This document shows positions 36,156 through 45,505 of a stretch of DNA of 64,000 nt, in pieces; position 1 is the stretch's first letter, and every line of letters begins with the position of its first letter. The DNA comes from Brachybacterium aquaticum. GTDB taxonomy: Bacteria > Actinomycetota > Actinomycetes > Actinomycetales > Dermabacteraceae. The position numbers were made by a program, and so were the translations under genes. Where the stretch lies: positions 2,232,001-2,296,000 of the forward strand of contig NZ_JACHLZ010000001.1 in NCBI RefSeq assembly GCF_014204755.1. Reading direction: 5' to 3'. Under the pieces are notes generated by a model. It ran no database searches and had not been told where the DNA came from. It worked only from the letters and a program-made list of their open reading frames with translations.

Positions 36156-37642
36156 GCGTCCTTCCCGACGACGGCCGGCTCGTGCTCACGTGCCGGGATG
36201 ATGCCCTGGGCCCGGGCGACCGGGTCGGGCAGGGCCACCGGGTAGCTCCCGGAGAAGCAGGCGGTGCACAGCGACTCCTCGGCCTGGCCGGTCGCGGCGA
36301 TCATCCCCTCCTCAGAGATGAAGCCCAGCGAGTCGGCGCCGAGGGAGCGGGCGATCTCCTCGATGCCCAGGCCGTTGGCGATCAGCTCCGCCCGGGAGGC
36401 GAAGTCGATGCCGTAGAAGCAGGGCCAGCGCACGGGCGGGGAGGAGATGCGCACGTGCACCTCCTTGGCACCGGCCTCGCGCAGCATGCGCACCACGGCG
36501 CGCTGGGTGTTGCCGCGCACGATGGAGTCGTCGATGACGACCAGGCGCTTGCCCTCGATCACCTCGCGCAGGGGGTTGAGCTTGAGGCGGATGCCGAGCT
36601 GGCGGATGGTCTGGGAGGGCTGGATGAAGGTGCGGCCCACGTAGGCGTTCTTCACCATGCCCTGGCCGTAGGGGATCCCGGACTCCTGGGCGTAGCCGAT
36701 CGCGGCCGGGGTGCCCGACTCAGGGGTGGGGATCACCAGGTCCGCCTCGACGGGATGCTCGCGGGCGAGCTGGCGACCCATCTCGGCGCGGGACTCGTTC
36801 ACGCTGCGCCCGGCGATGCGGGTGTCGGGGCGTGCGAGGTACACGTACTCGAAGACGCAGCCCTTGGGCTTGGCCGGCAGCACCTGCTCGCAGCGCAGGC
36901 CCTGCTCGTCGATGACGATCATCTCGCCGGGGGCGACCTCGCGCACGAAGCTCGCGCCGCAGATGTCCAGCGCCGCGGTCTCGGAGGCCACGACCCAGCC
37001 GCGTTCGAGACGGCCCAGCACCAGCGGGCGGATGCCCTGCGGGTCGCGCGCGGCGTACAGGGCGGTCTCGTCCATGAGGGTGAAGCAGTAGGCGCCGCGC
37101 AGGCGGGGCATGAGCTCGCGCAGCGAGTCCTCGAGGGAGCCCTCGGAGTTCAGCAGTGCGGTGACCAGCGCGGTGTCGGTGGTGTTGCCGCGGGCGAGCT
37201 CGCCGGTGCGCGGGGTGCCCTGGCGCTCCTCGACCAGCTCCAGCAGCTCCTGGGTGTTGACCAGGTTGCCGTTGTGGGCGAGCGCCACGGTGCCGTCGGG
37301 ACGGGGGCCGAGGGTGGGCTGCGCGTTGGACCACACGGACCCGCCGGTGGTCGAGTAGCGGGTGTGCCCGATGGCGATGTGCCCCTGGAGCGCCTCGAGG
37401 GAGGCTTCGTCGAAGACCTGGGAGACCAGGCCCATGTCCTTGTACACCAGGATCTGGGACCCGTCCGAGGTCGCGATGCCCGCTGACTCCTGTCCACGGT
37501 GCTGCAGCGCGTACAGCCCGTAGTAGGTCAGCTTGGCCACGTCCTCGCCGGGGGCGAAGACGCCGAAGACCCCGCAGGCGTCCTGCGGGCCCTTCTCCCC
37601 GGGGAGCAGGTCATGGGAGAGTTTTCCGTCGCCGCGTGCCAC
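36152..37642 (-). CDS. purF: Amidophosphoribosyltransferase
   Basis: 496 residues. First committed purine step, PRPP plus glutamine to phosphoribosylamine. Cys23 in QDACGVFG is the Ntn glutaminase nucleophile, exposed after removal of a 22-residue propeptide. The PRPP loop is VVIDDSIVRGNTQ. Scattered cysteines near the C-terminus fit the 4Fe-4S form of Bacillus type. The GTG start is set by homology and a GGGGAG upstream; the open frame continues but is shadow. Nucleotide feedback by AMP/GMP is expected from the family. Confidence 0.96.
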   Translation of the reverse strand: MARGDGKLSHDLLPGEKGPQDACGVFGVFAPGEDVAKLTYYGLYALQHRGQESAGIATSDGSQILVYKDMGLVSQVFDEASLEALQGHIAIGHTRYSTTGGSVWSNAQPTLGPRPDGTVALAHNGNLVNTQELLELVEERQGTPRTGELARGNTTDTALVTALLNSEGSLEDSLRELMPRLRGAYCFTLMDETALYAARDPQGIRPLVLGRLERGWVVASETAALDICGASFVREVAPGEMIVIDEQGLRCEQVLPAKPKGCVFEYVYLARPDTRIAGRSVNESRAEMGRQLAREHPVEADLVIPTPESGTPAAIGYAQESGIPYGQGMVKNAYVGRTFIQPSQTIRQLGIRLKLNPLREVIEGKRLVVIDDSIVRGNTQRAVVRMLREAGAKEVHVRISSPPVRWPCFYGIDFASRAELIANGLGIEEIARSLGADSLGFISEEGMIAATGQAEESLCTACFSGSYPVALPDPVARAQGIIPAREHEPAVVGKDA

Positions 37643-37707
37643 CTCCCCATGATGCCACAGGGCGGGTCGGCCGACGGGGCCGGTCCGCGCCCTGGGCAGG
37701 GCGTGCG

Positions 37708-38022
37708 TCACGCGCGGGGGCGGCGCTCCTTGCGGTGGCGCAGGGAGTCGATCAGCGCGGCGAGCGCGGCGAGCGGCAGGCCGACGACGACCATGGCCAG
37801 CAGCACGAAGTTCGCGATCGCGCGCAGGTCGCCGAAGGCGAAGAAGGGCACCGCGATGAGCGCGCCGACGGCGGGGAGGATCAGCGCGAGCGCGACCCAG
37901 AAGCCGAGGGTGGGGGTGCGGCCGCGGCGCACGTAGATGCTGGTGTCCTGCGAGGCGGCGGGCTCCGGGCGCTCGGTGTTCTCCGGGCGCTCGGTGTTCT
38001 CGGTGGTGTTCACGGTGTTCAC
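37708..38022 (-). CDS. Small two-TM membrane protein with NTERPE repeat
   Basis: 104 residues. The N-terminus holds two copies of an 18-bp repeat (37963-37998) giving NTERPENTERPE, then two membrane segments (about 42-60 and 70-88) and a basic tail. Unknown function. The GTG overlaps the cutC stop (GTGA at 38019-38022). Gap of 65 bases to purF. Confidence 0.65.
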   Translation of the reverse strand: MNTVNTTENTERPENTERPEPAASQDTSIYVRRGRTPTLGFWVALALILPAVGALIAVPFFAFGDLRAIANFVLLAMVVVGLPLAALAALIDSLRHRKERRPRA

Positions 38023-38819
38023 AGCTCTCCTGCGGCATCGACCGCCGCGGCGACGATCGCCGGGTCGGTGAGGGTGTCGGGGGCGCCCGGCTCGACGGGA
38101 GCGCCGGGGCGCCGGCGGGCGGACAGGTGCACGTCCATCACGCCGGTGCGGCGGGCGAGGTCGACGACGTCGGCCGGACGGACGCCGCCGCCCGCGCAGA
38201 CGTCGATGATCCCCTCCCCCGCGTCGACCATGGCGGCGAGGTCCTCGGCGCCGTCGAGGGCGCGGGCGGCACCGCCGGAGCTCAGCACGCGGTGGAAGCC
38301 GAGGCCGAGGGCGGTGAGGACCGCCGCGGTGCGGGCGTCGCGGCCCGGCATCGCGTCCGCGGCGCGGTGAAGGGTGAGGACGAGCCCGCGGGCGGAGCGC
38401 TGGGCGGCGATCAGCGCCGCGTCCCGCACGGTCTCCAGGGCGGGCACATCGAGGTCTCCCTCCGGGGTCAGCACGCCGAGCACCACCCCGGCGGCGCCCG
38501 CGTCGACCGCTTCGGCGGCCTGTTCGGCCATCAGGGCGACCTCGTCGGCGTCCGCGACGAACTCCTCGGGCCGGCCCAGGAAGTCGCAGGTGGTGGCGCG
38601 GGGCCGGATCAGCACGTGCACGTCGAAGCCGGGCTTCGCCTCGCGGGCGGCGACGAGCTCACGGGCGCGGCGCACGCACCGGTCGATGAGCTCCGCGGGC
38701 GGGGTGGTGCCACCGCGGGCGAGGTCGGTGCACAGCTCCACGCGGTCGGCGCCGGCGGCCGCGGCGACCTCGAGGCCGGCGAGGTCCTCGACGGCGACCT
38801 CGATCTTCAGCAGGCTCAT
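38019..38819 (-). CDS. cutC: CutC-family copper homeostasis/TIM-barrel protein
   Basis: 266 residues. IEVAVEDLAGLEVAAAAGADRVELC at the start, HVLIRPRATTCDFL, VLGVLTPEGDLD and LTLHRAADAM mark CutC, a TIM barrel once linked to copper but with an unclear true role. ATG overlaps the SCP-like stop (ATGA at 38816-38819). In this run between purA and purF it could belong to sugar or nucleotide metabolism rather than copper (inference). Confidence 0.88.
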   Translation of the reverse strand: MSLLKIEVAVEDLAGLEVAAAAGADRVELCTDLARGGTTPPAELIDRCVRRARELVAAREAKPGFDVHVLIRPRATTCDFLGRPEEFVADADEVALMAEQAAEAVDAGAAGVVLGVLTPEGDLDVPALETVRDAALIAAQRSARGLVLTLHRAADAMPGRDARTAAVLTALGLGFHRVLSSGGAARALDGAEDLAAMVDAGEGIIDVCAGGGVRPADVVDLARRTGVMDVHLSARRRPGAPVEPGAPDTLTDPAIVAAAVDAAGEL

Positions 38820-39256
38820 CGGGACTCCCCGTCGGCCGGCCCGTCCCCGTCGGCCGCGCCCTGCGCGTCCCGGGCGGTGCGGACCACGCGCCGGGGTCCG
38901 GGCAGGGGCAGGAGCTCCGTGAGGTCGCTGCGCTCCCCGCTGGCGTGGACGCGGCCGTCGGCGGACGCGACGGACCACTCCACATCACCGCTGACCAGGG
39001 CGAGCCAGGTCGCGGCGTCGGTCTCGACGACCGCGGGCGGGGTGCCGCGTGTGTGGCGGGTGCCGGGGATCGCCTGGACGGCGGCGTAGGGCGGGACGCG
39101 CAGCTCGACGGCGCCGCCGGGGTACTCCTCGGCGAACATCTCCAGCGTGTGCCGCACGGCGGGGGCGAGCACGGCGCGCCCGGCCGCGGTGGGGTCCAGC
39201 GCCCAGGCCGCGAGGGCGCTGCGTCCGGCCTCGGGGTCGGTCCGTCGGGTCACCAC
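38816..39256 (-). CDS. Sterol-carrier-like (SCP2-type) family protein
   Basis: 146 residues. DPEAGRSALAAWALDP, VELRVPPYAAVQ, GTRHTRGTPPAVVETDAATW and VHASGERSDLTELLPL match the actinobacterial sterol carrier family protein often found beside purine genes. Likely a hydrophobic ligand binder; role unproven. The GTG start follows the purA stop by one base. Confidence 0.8.
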   Translation of the reverse strand: MVTRRTDPEAGRSALAAWALDPTAAGRAVLAPAVRHTLEMFAEEYPGGAVELRVPPYAAVQAIPGTRHTRGTPPAVVETDAATWLALVSGDVEWSVASADGRVHASGERSDLTELLPLPGPRRVVRTARDAQGAADGDGPADGESR

Positions 39257-39257
39257 G

Positions 39258-40556
39258 TCAGGCGGTCGCCTCCGGCAGGAGGTCGTGGACGGCGATGGTG
39301 TCCTCGCGGTCGGGGCCCACGCCGATGGCGCTGATGCGGCAGCCGGCGAGCTCCTCGAGGCGGCGCACGTAGGCCTGCGCGTTCTCGGGCAGGTCCTCGA
39401 CGGTGCGGGCGGTGGAGATGTCCTCGGTCCAGCCGGGCAGGGTCTCGTAGACCGGCACCGCGTGGTGGAAGTCGGTCTGGGTCATCGGCATCTCGCGGTG
39501 GATCACGCCGTCCACGTCGTAGCCGGTGCAGATCGGGACCTCGTCGATGCCGGTGAGCACGTCGAGCTTGGTCAGGACGATGTCGGTGAAGCCGTTGATC
39601 CGCACGGCGTGGCGGATCATCAGCGCGTCGTACCAGCCGCAGCGGCGGGGGCGGCCGGTGTTCACGCCCACCTCGCCGCCGGTCTTCTGGAGGTACTCGC
39701 CCCACTTGTCCTCGAGCTCGGTGGGGAACGGCCCTGCGCCCACGCGAGTGGTGTACGCCTTCACGATCCCGATCACGCGGTCCACGCGGGTGGGGCCGAT
39801 GCCGGTGCCGGTGCAGGCGCCGCCGGCGGTCGGGTTCGAGCTGGTGACGAAGGGGTAGGTGCCGTGGTCGACGTCGAGGTAGGTGGCCTGACCGCCCTCC
39901 ATGAGCACGACCTCGCCGCGGTCCAGGGCGTCGTTGAGCAGCAGGGTGGTGTCCACGACCATGGGCCGGAGGCGCTCGGCGTAGGACAGCAGCCCCTCGA
40001 CGATCTCGTCGATCTCGACGGCGCGGCGGTTGTAGAGCTTGACCAGCAGCTCGTTCTTCTGGCGCAGCGCGCCCTCGACCTTCTGGCGCAGGATCGAGGC
40101 GTCGTAGAGGTCCTGGACGCGGATGCCGAGGCGGCCGATCTTGTCCATGTAGGCCGGGCCGATGCCGCGGCCGGTGGTGCCGATGGCGCGCTTGCCCAGG
40201 AACCGCTCGGAGACCTTGTCGAGGGTCTGGTGGTAGGGCGCGACGATGTGGGCGTTGGCGCTGATGCGCAGGCGGGTGGTGTCCACGCCGCGTGCCTCGA
40301 GCACGCCGATCTCCTCGAACAGCGCCTCGAGGTTCACGACCACGCCGTTGCCGATGACGGGGGTGACCTGCGCGGAGAGGATGCCGGCGGGAAGGAGCTT
40401 CAGCTCGAACTTCTCACCGTGGACCACCACGGTGTGCCCGGCGTTGTTGCCTCCGTTGGGCTTGACGACGTAGTCGACGCGCTCTCCGAGCAGGTCGGTG
40501 GCCTTGCCCTTCCCCTCGTCACCCCACTGGGCTCCGACGATCACGACGGCGGGCAT
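39258..40556 (-). CDS. purA: Adenylosuccinate synthase
   Basis: 432 residues. GTP-dependent joining of IMP and aspartate on the way to [19 protein letters not shown] at residues 8-23 includes the catalytic Asp and GTP loop; [25 protein letters not shown] and STTRxxxP-like loops follow. AGGAG site before the ATG, and TAGGAT near 40608 (minus) as a possible -10 element, so this run has a leader of about 45 bases. Confidence 0.97.
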   Translation of the reverse strand: MPAVVIVGAQWGDEGKGKATDLLGERVDYVVKPNGGNNAGHTVVVHGEKFELKLLPAGILSAQVTPVIGNGVVVNLEALFEEIGVLEARGVDTTRLRISANAHIVAPYHQTLDKVSERFLGKRAIGTTGRGIGPAYMDKIGRLGIRVQDLYDASILRQKVEGALRQKNELLVKLYNRRAVEIDEIVEGLLSYAERLRPMVVDTTLLLNDALDRGEVVLMEGGQATYLDVDHGTYPFVTSSNPTAGGACTGTGIGPTRVDRVIGIVKAYTTRVGAGPFPTELEDKWGEYLQKTGGEVGVNTGRPRRCGWYDALMIRHAVRINGFTDIVLTKLDVLTGIDEVPICTGYDVDGVIHREMPMTQTDFHHAVPVYETLPGWTEDISTARTVEDLPENAQAYVRRLEELAGCRISAIGVGPDREDTIAVHDLLPEATA

Positions 40557-40689
40557 GGCGACTCCTGGGGCGAGAGGACGGGAACTGGTCGTGGGACCTC
40601 GTGGATCCTACCAACCATGGTCCAGCATGCCTCGCGCGCCTCGGCGGAGCCTGGGCGCGGGGCGCGCGCGGGCGGCGCGCTCGGCGGGT

Positions 40690-40741
40690 GCGAGCGGCCG
40701 ACGGGGACCTGCCGACGGGGTCGGCCAGTCGGCCGACGGGA
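40690..40741. repeat. Cluster of GCCGACGGG motifs
   Basis: Three direct or inverted copies of GGCCGACGGG-type sequence occur in about 50 bases just past the DUF3151 stop (40742). This is one of the densest clusters of the dispersed motif in the window. Confidence 0.6.
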
Positions 40742-41167
40742 TCAGCCGAGCAGCGTCGGGTCCGCCTCGCGCAGGAAGTCGGTGACGCGGTCGGCCTCGG
40801 GCTGGTCGCCGAGGCGGCGGGAGGTCTCCCCCAGCATCGCCAGCGCCCGCAGGAAGCCTCGGTTGGGGGCGTGGGAGGCGGGGATCGGGCCCTGGCCGCG
40901 CCAGCCGTTGCGGCGCAGCGCGTCGAGGCCGCGGTGGTAGCCGGTGCGGGCGTAGGCGTAGGCGGCGACCTCGTCGCCGTCGCTCAGCGCGTCCTCGGCG
41001 AGGGTGGCCCAGGCGAGCGGGGAGTCGAGGTGGCGCGCGGCGACGTCGTGCCGCTCCCCCTCCACCAGCTCCTCGGCGACCTGCACGTCCACGAAGTCGT
41101 CGGGCAGGCGGGTCTCGGGGATGCCGAGGAGATTCCTGCTGGTGGGGTTATCGGTACGATCAGCCAT
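40742..41167 (-). CDS. DUF3151 protein
   Basis: 141 residues. NLLGIPETRLPDD, LAWATLAEDAL, YAYARTGYHRGLDALRRNGWRG and PNRGFLRALAML are the DUF3151 landmarks. Helical TPR-like fold expected; function unknown, actinobacteria-specific. ATG at 41165-41167 with TACGAT (41174-41179, minus) 6 bases upstream, so leaderless. The divergent kinase-like gene starts only 26 bases away. Confidence 0.88.
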   Translation of the reverse strand: MADRTDNPTSRNLLGIPETRLPDDFVDVQVAEELVEGERHDVAARHLDSPLAWATLAEDALSDGDEVAAYAYARTGYHRGLDALRRNGWRGQGPIPASHAPNRGFLRALAMLGETSRRLGDQPEADRVTDFLREADPTLLG

Positions 41168-41193
41168 GCAAGCATCGTAGGCGCAGGCGCCCG

Positions 41194-43236
41194 ATGACCG
41201 AACAACAGAGTGAATCGCCCATGTCACACACGCAGGACGGCTCGGAGCTGCTCACCGGGCCCGGAGCCGGAGGCCTGCTCCGCTCCGCCGTCGGGAACTC
41301 CGGCGGCGTGCTGCACAGCTGGCAGCTCGACCACGTCGACCACCGGCCCGGCCGCAGCACCAAGGCGCTCTACCGCACCATGGTGTCCTGGCCCGAGCTG
41401 GACGGGCCGCAGGCCCCGGCGCGCGAGGAGCTGTTCGGGGCGAGCGCCCACATCGGCGAGCGGGAGAAGAACCTCTACGTCGCCGAGCAGACGCTGGTGA
41501 TGACCGACGGCGACATCAATGTGCGCGTGTGGCGCTATCCCCACGACCCGTGGCTGCCGATGCTGCCGCAGGTCTGCTACCCCGACATCGTGGGCCGCAC
41601 CCTGCACGACCTGGGCGTCTCGCTCGGCCCGGACCCGTCGGCCCCGATCGCGATCGACGTGGTCTCCTACCGTCCCGGCCGACGCGCGGTGCTGCGTGCC
41701 TCGCAGGGCGACACCGCGGTGTACCTCAAGGTCATGCAGCCCCATCGCAGCGGCGAGATCGTGGACCGCCACCAGCGGCTGCTCGCCGCCGGGGTGCCGG
41801 TGCCCGAGGTGATCGCCCACCACCAGGGTCTCGTGGTCCTGAGGGAGCTGCCGGGCCGGCCGCTCGCCCGGGCCGTGATCGACGAGGGCGTCCAGGCGTG
41901 CCGCGCCGAGGACCTGGTGGCGCTGCTGGACCGCCTGCCCGCCTCGATGTACCCGCTGCCGCTGCGCCCCCCGTGGACGGACTCGGTGGAGTTCTACGCC
42001 GGGATCGTCTCCTCCGCCGTGCCCTCCCTCGGCCCGCGCCTGGACTCGCTGGTCCGTGCGATCCGGGAGGGCCTGGCCGCGCTCGAGCAGCGCATGGACA
42101 TGCGCCCGCACGACGTCGTGCACGGCGACTTCTACGAGGCCCAGGTGTTCGTGCAGGACGGGCGCGTGGTGGGTCTGCTGGACATCGACACCGTGGGGCC
42201 CGGCCGCCGCGCCGATGACCTCGCGTGCCTGCTCGCCCACCTCAGCGTCCTGGCCGACTACGGCAACGCCGGTCGCATCGACCGGGCCATGCAGGAGCGG
42301 GTCGAGGACGCGATCCGCACCTGGCACGCCGCCTTGGAGGACCGAGTGGATCCCACCGAGCTGGCCCTGCGCTCGGCCGGTGTGGTGCTCTCCCTCGCCA
42401 CCGGCCCGCACCGCCAGCAGGAGGCGGCCTGGGAGGCGGCGACCGAGGCGATCGTGCGCGTGGCCGAGGAGTGGGTCGCCCATGCGCGCCGCGCCGAGCG
42501 CGCCCGCCACGAGCGGCAGGCCGCAACGCAGAACATTGCAGCGCTGAACGGTGCCTCGCAGAACGGCGTCGGGCAGAACGGCCCGGTCACCGGCACGCCG
42601 CCCGTCCAGGACATCCCGCCGACGCAGGGGCCGACGGGGGTGCGCGCCGTCCCGGCGATGGGCGCACCGACCGGCCAGCACTCCGCGCCGACCGGGCAGC
42701 ACGCGATCCCGGCCGGCTATCGCGCCCCCTCCCGGCCGTCGATCGCCCCGCAGCCGGGCTCCTCCGCCCCCGTGCAGCAGTCCGCGCCGCCGCAGCGCTC
42801 CGCCCCATCCCAGGCAGGTCCCCTGCACTCGGCCCCGCCGCAGTCCGCGCACCAGCAGCACGCGCCGCAGCAGGGAGCACCCCAGCAGCCCGCACCCCAG
42901 CAGCCCGCGCCCCAGCAGCCCGCGCCCCAGCCCTCGGCACCTCAGCACTCCGCACCTCAGCACCCCGCGCCGCCGCAGTCCGCCGGGCCGTACTCCGCGC
43001 CGCCGCAGTCCCAGTCCGCGCAGCCTCCGCAGGCCATCCCGCCACAGCAGTCACTGCCGCAGCCGCCCGTCGCATCCCAGCAGCCGCAGGCGATGCAGGC
43101 ACCGCTGCAGCAGCAGGCCCCGCCGCAGCCTGCCCAGGCCTCGCAGGACCTGCCGGCGACCAGCGAATCGTCCTGGTCCCCCGGGGACGACTCCCCCACC
43201 CAGGAGCGCCGGATCTCCTCGATCCAGCCCCACTGA
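41194..43236 (+). CDS. APH-family phosphotransferase-like protein with a long Gln/Pro/Ala tail
   Basis: 680 residues. The kinase-like part (about 1-440) has the catalytic loop [11 protein letters not shown] (about 308-318; Asp312) and [10 protein letters not shown] (Mg-binding Asp near 331), as in aminoglycoside/choline/maltokinase-type enzymes. An N-terminal 130 residues, rich in Tyr/Trp, is not typical of drug-resistance APHs. Residues 445-680 are disordered with [15 protein letters not shown] repeats and spaced GQNG units. Substrate unknown; a sugar or cell-wall precursor is as likely as an antibiotic. The tail has mixed codons and may be an interaction platform. Confidence 0.75.
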   Translation: MTEQQSESPMSHTQDGSELLTGPGAGGLLRSAVGNSGGVLHSWQLDHVDHRPGRSTKALYRTMVSWPELDGPQAPAREELFGASAHIGEREKNLYVAEQTLVMTDGDINVRVWRYPHDPWLPMLPQVCYPDIVGRTLHDLGVSLGPDPSAPIAIDVVSYRPGRRAVLRASQGDTAVYLKVMQPHRSGEIVDRHQRLLAAGVPVPEVIAHHQGLVVLRELPGRPLARAVIDEGVQACRAEDLVALLDRLPASMYPLPLRPPWTDSVEFYAGIVSSAVPSLGPRLDSLVRAIREGLAALEQRMDMRPHDVVHGDFYEAQVFVQDGRVVGLLDIDTVGPGRRADDLACLLAHLSVLADYGNAGRIDRAMQERVEDAIRTWHAALEDRVDPTELALRSAGVVLSLATGPHRQQEAAWEAATEAIVRVAEEWVAHARRAERARHERQAATQNIAALNGASQNGVGQNGPVTGTPPVQDIPPTQGPTGVRAVPAMGAPTGQHSAPTGQHAIPAGYRAPSRPSIAPQPGSSAPVQQSAPPQRSAPSQAGPLHSAPPQSAHQQHAPQQGAPQQPAPQQPAPQQPAPQPSAPQHSAPQHPAPPQSAGPYSAPPQSQSAQPPQAIPPQQSLPQPPVASQQPQAMQAPLQQQAPPQPAQASQDLPATSESSWSPGDDSPTQERRISSIQPH

Positions 43237-43334
43237 GAGCCCGCCCGTCGGCCGACCGTCGGCCGCCGCTCAGGACAGCGACCTCGACGCGGGCCGACGC
43301 CCGCCACCGCCTGCCTCTGTGCCACGATCGGAGC

Positions 43335-43760
43335 ATGCGTGCAGTGCTCCAGAGAGTCGACGGTGCCCGGGTCGAGGTGGACGGGGAGGTGGTCGGCGAG
43401 ATCACCGGCGAGGGCCTGGTGGCCCTAGTGGGCGTCACCCACGACGACGGACCCGAGCAGGTCGCCACGATCGCCCGGAAGATCGCCGAGCTGCGGATCC
43501 TGGAGGGCGAGCGGTCGGTGAGCGACACCGGCACGGGCGTGCTCGTGATCTCCCAGTTCACTCTCTATGCCGACGTGCGCAAGGGCCGTCGCCCCTCCTG
43601 GAACGGTGCGGCACCCGGCCCTGTCGCCGAGCCGCTGGTCGACCAGGTCGTCGACGCGCTGCGGGAGCGGGGCATCACCGTCGCGACCGGACGCTTCGGC
43701 GCCCTCATGCGGGTGGGGCTCACCAATGACGGGCCGATGACGATCCTGCTCGAGGCCTGA
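43335..43760 (+). CDS. dtd: D-aminoacyl-tRNA deacylase
   Basis: 141 residues. Removes D-amino acids from mischarged t[20 protein letters not shown] and the C-terminal [12 protein letters not shown] carry the cross-subunit motifs of DTD. ATG at 43335, with CACGAT (43323-43328) 6 bases upstream. Confidence 0.95.
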   Translation: MRAVLQRVDGARVEVDGEVVGEITGEGLVALVGVTHDDGPEQVATIARKIAELRILEGERSVSDTGTGVLVISQFTLYADVRKGRRPSWNGAAPGPVAEPLVDQVVDALRERGITVATGRFGALMRVGLTNDGPMTILLEA

Positions 43761-43828
43761 CCAACGGGCTCAGCTCTGCGCTCAGCTCTGCGGCCGCTCC
43801 CCCGGCGTCTCCCTCGGCAGCGCCTCGC

Positions 43829-44509
43829 TCAGCCGCGCAGCATCCGGCCGAGGTCCGCGACGGTCTCGGCGAAGGGCAGCGCCGCGGCGCGCTCCGTCGG
43901 CCCGCCGTAGCCCCACCCGACCAGCACGGCGGCGAGCCCGTGGGCGGCCGCACCGTCGGCGTCGTGCAGCCGGTCCCCCACCATCACCGCGCCGCCCTCG
44001 GGGATCCCGCCGAGGCGCTCGAGGACGCTGCCAATCACGGCGGCCTTGTGGGTGCGGCCCACGGACAGGTCGGTGCCCCCGATGAGGTCGAGGTCGCCGG
44101 AGAGACCCTGATGCTCCAGGACCATGTTCGCCGTGGTCTCGGGCTTGTTGGTCGCGACCGCCACCGTGCGGCCCTCGGCGCGCAGCGCCCGGATCAGCTC
44201 CGGCATGCCCTCGTAGGGGTAGCTCATCGTGTAGCCGCGCTTCAGGTAGCTCTCGGTGTAGGCCTGACGCATCGCCTCGGCGCGCTCCGGCGTCATCCCC
44301 AGCTCCGCCTGGAAAGCGTCCACGAGCGGCGGGCCGATGAAGGTCTGCAGCCGCTCCGCGCCGGGGTGAGACTCCCCGCAGGCGGCGAAGGCGTGCTCGA
44401 GGGCGTCGAGGATGCCGGGCCCGGACTCGACGACGGTGCCGTCCAGGTCCAGCAGCACCAGCGGCACGTCGGTGAGGTCGGGGGCGGTGTCGCGGGGCTC
44501 AGCAGTCAT
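43829..44509 (-). CDS. gph: HAD hydrolase, phosphoglycolate phosphatase-like
   Basis: 226 residues. Motif I LLDLDGTVVES, motif II AVATNKPETT, motif IV MVGDRLHDADGA. Class I cap between motifs I and II. Could be a phosphoglycolate phosphatase or another small-phosphate hydrolase. TAGCGT (44517-44522, minus) 7 bases before the ATG, leaderless. Convergent with dtd. Confidence 0.82.
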   Translation of the reverse strand: MTAEPRDTAPDLTDVPLVLLDLDGTVVESGPGILDALEHAFAACGESHPGAERLQTFIGPPLVDAFQAELGMTPERAEAMRQAYTESYLKRGYTMSYPYEGMPELIRALRAEGRTVAVATNKPETTANMVLEHQGLSGDLDLIGGTDLSVGRTHKAAVIGSVLERLGGIPEGGAVMVGDRLHDADGAAAHGLAAVLVGWGYGGPTERAAALPFAETVADLGRMLRG

Positions 44510-44637
44510 GTCCCCGACGCTAGCCGGACGGGACCTTCGTCGGCCCCGCCGCCCGGAAGCTGGTAACCCGCAGGCACTGTGCCCCTATGGCGGATGGCCG
44601 AAGGTGGCCACGGCATGCACGCCGGCCGGGCCCCGCG

Positions 44638-44643
44638 TAGTCT
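44638..44643 (+). promoter_or_regulatory. -10 hexamer of gpmA (leaderless)
   Basis: TAGTCT, 7 bases before the ATG at 44651. It helps exclude an in-frame upstream extension of 24 codons. Confidence 0.5.
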
Positions 44644-44650
44644 GTCGCCC

Positions 44651-45397
44651 ATGACCTACACACTCGTGCTGCTCCGCCACGGCGAGAGCGACTGGAACGC
44701 GAAGAACCTGTTCACCGGCTGGGTCGACGTGGCCCTCACCGAGAAGGGCCGTCAGGAGGCCGCCGCGGGCGGTGCACTGATGAAGGAGGCCGGGATCCTC
44801 CCGGACGTCGTGCACACCTCGCTGCAGCGCCGCGCCATCATGACCGCGAACCTCGCGCTCGATGCCGCCGATCGTCACTGGATCCCCGTCAAGCGCGACT
44901 GGCGCCTGAACGAGCGCCACTACGGTGCGCTGCAGGGCATGAACAAGACCGAGATCCGCGAGAAGTACGGCGAGGAGCAGTTCATGGCTTGGCGCCGCTC
45001 CTACGACGTGCCGCCGCCCGAGATCGAGTTCGGCACCGAGTTCTCCCAGGACCAGGACCCGCAGTACGCCGGCCTCGGCGACCAGCTGCCCAAGTCCGAG
45101 TGCCTCAAGGACGTCGTCGCCCGCTTCCTGCCGTACTGGGAGGAGGGCATCAAGCCCGACCTCGCCGAGAACAAGGTCGTGCTGATCGCCGCCCACGGCA
45201 ACTCCCTGCGTGCGCTCGTGAAGTACCTCGACGGCATCTCCGACGAGGAGATCTCGGGTCTGAACATCCCCACCGGCCAGCCGCTGGTGTACGAGCTGGA
45301 CGAGAACTTCGCCCCTGTGGAGAAGGGCGGCCGCTACCTCGACCCGGTCGCCGCGAAGGCCGCGGCCGAGGCCGTCGCCAACCAGGGCAAGAAGTGA
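44651..45397 (+). CDS. gpmA: 2,3-bisphosphoglycerate-dependent phosphoglycerate mutase
   Basis: 248 residues, the standard dPGM length. Glycolytic exchange of 3- and 2-phosphoglycerate through a phosphohistidine. [10 protein letters not shown] with the catalytic His near 10, [12 protein letters not shown], and a C-terminal [16 protein letters not shown] with the second His. Stand-alone gene, leaderless promoter, followed by the long palindromic terminator. Confidence 0.96.
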   Translation: MTYTLVLLRHGESDWNAKNLFTGWVDVALTEKGRQEAAAGGALMKEAGILPDVVHTSLQRRAIMTANLALDAADRHWIPVKRDWRLNERHYGALQGMNKTEIREKYGEEQFMAWRRSYDVPPPEIEFGTEFSQDQDPQYAGLGDQLPKSECLKDVVARFLPYWEEGIKPDLAENKVVLIAAHGNSLRALVKYLDGISDEEISGLNIPTGQPLVYELDENFAPVEKGGRYLDPVAAKAAAEAVANQGKK

Positions 45398-45437
45398 CTT
45401 CTGCCAGGACCTGAGCGGTCCCCCGCTCCTCTCGGAC

Positions 45438-45477
45438 CGACGGGCCCGTGACCACGATCGTGGTCACGGGCCCGTCG
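45438..45477. terminator. Perfect 40-bp palindrome between gpmA and the HerA-like gene
   Basis: The left half is CGACGGGCCCGTGACCACGA at 45438-45457; the right half is its exact complement. There is no unpaired loop in the DNA sequence. Bidirectional terminator for convergent genes, though such a palindrome could also be a cruciform or binding site. Confidence 0.8.
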
Positions 45478-45505
45478 ACGTCCCCGCAGGCGCCGCCGCC
45501 CGCGC

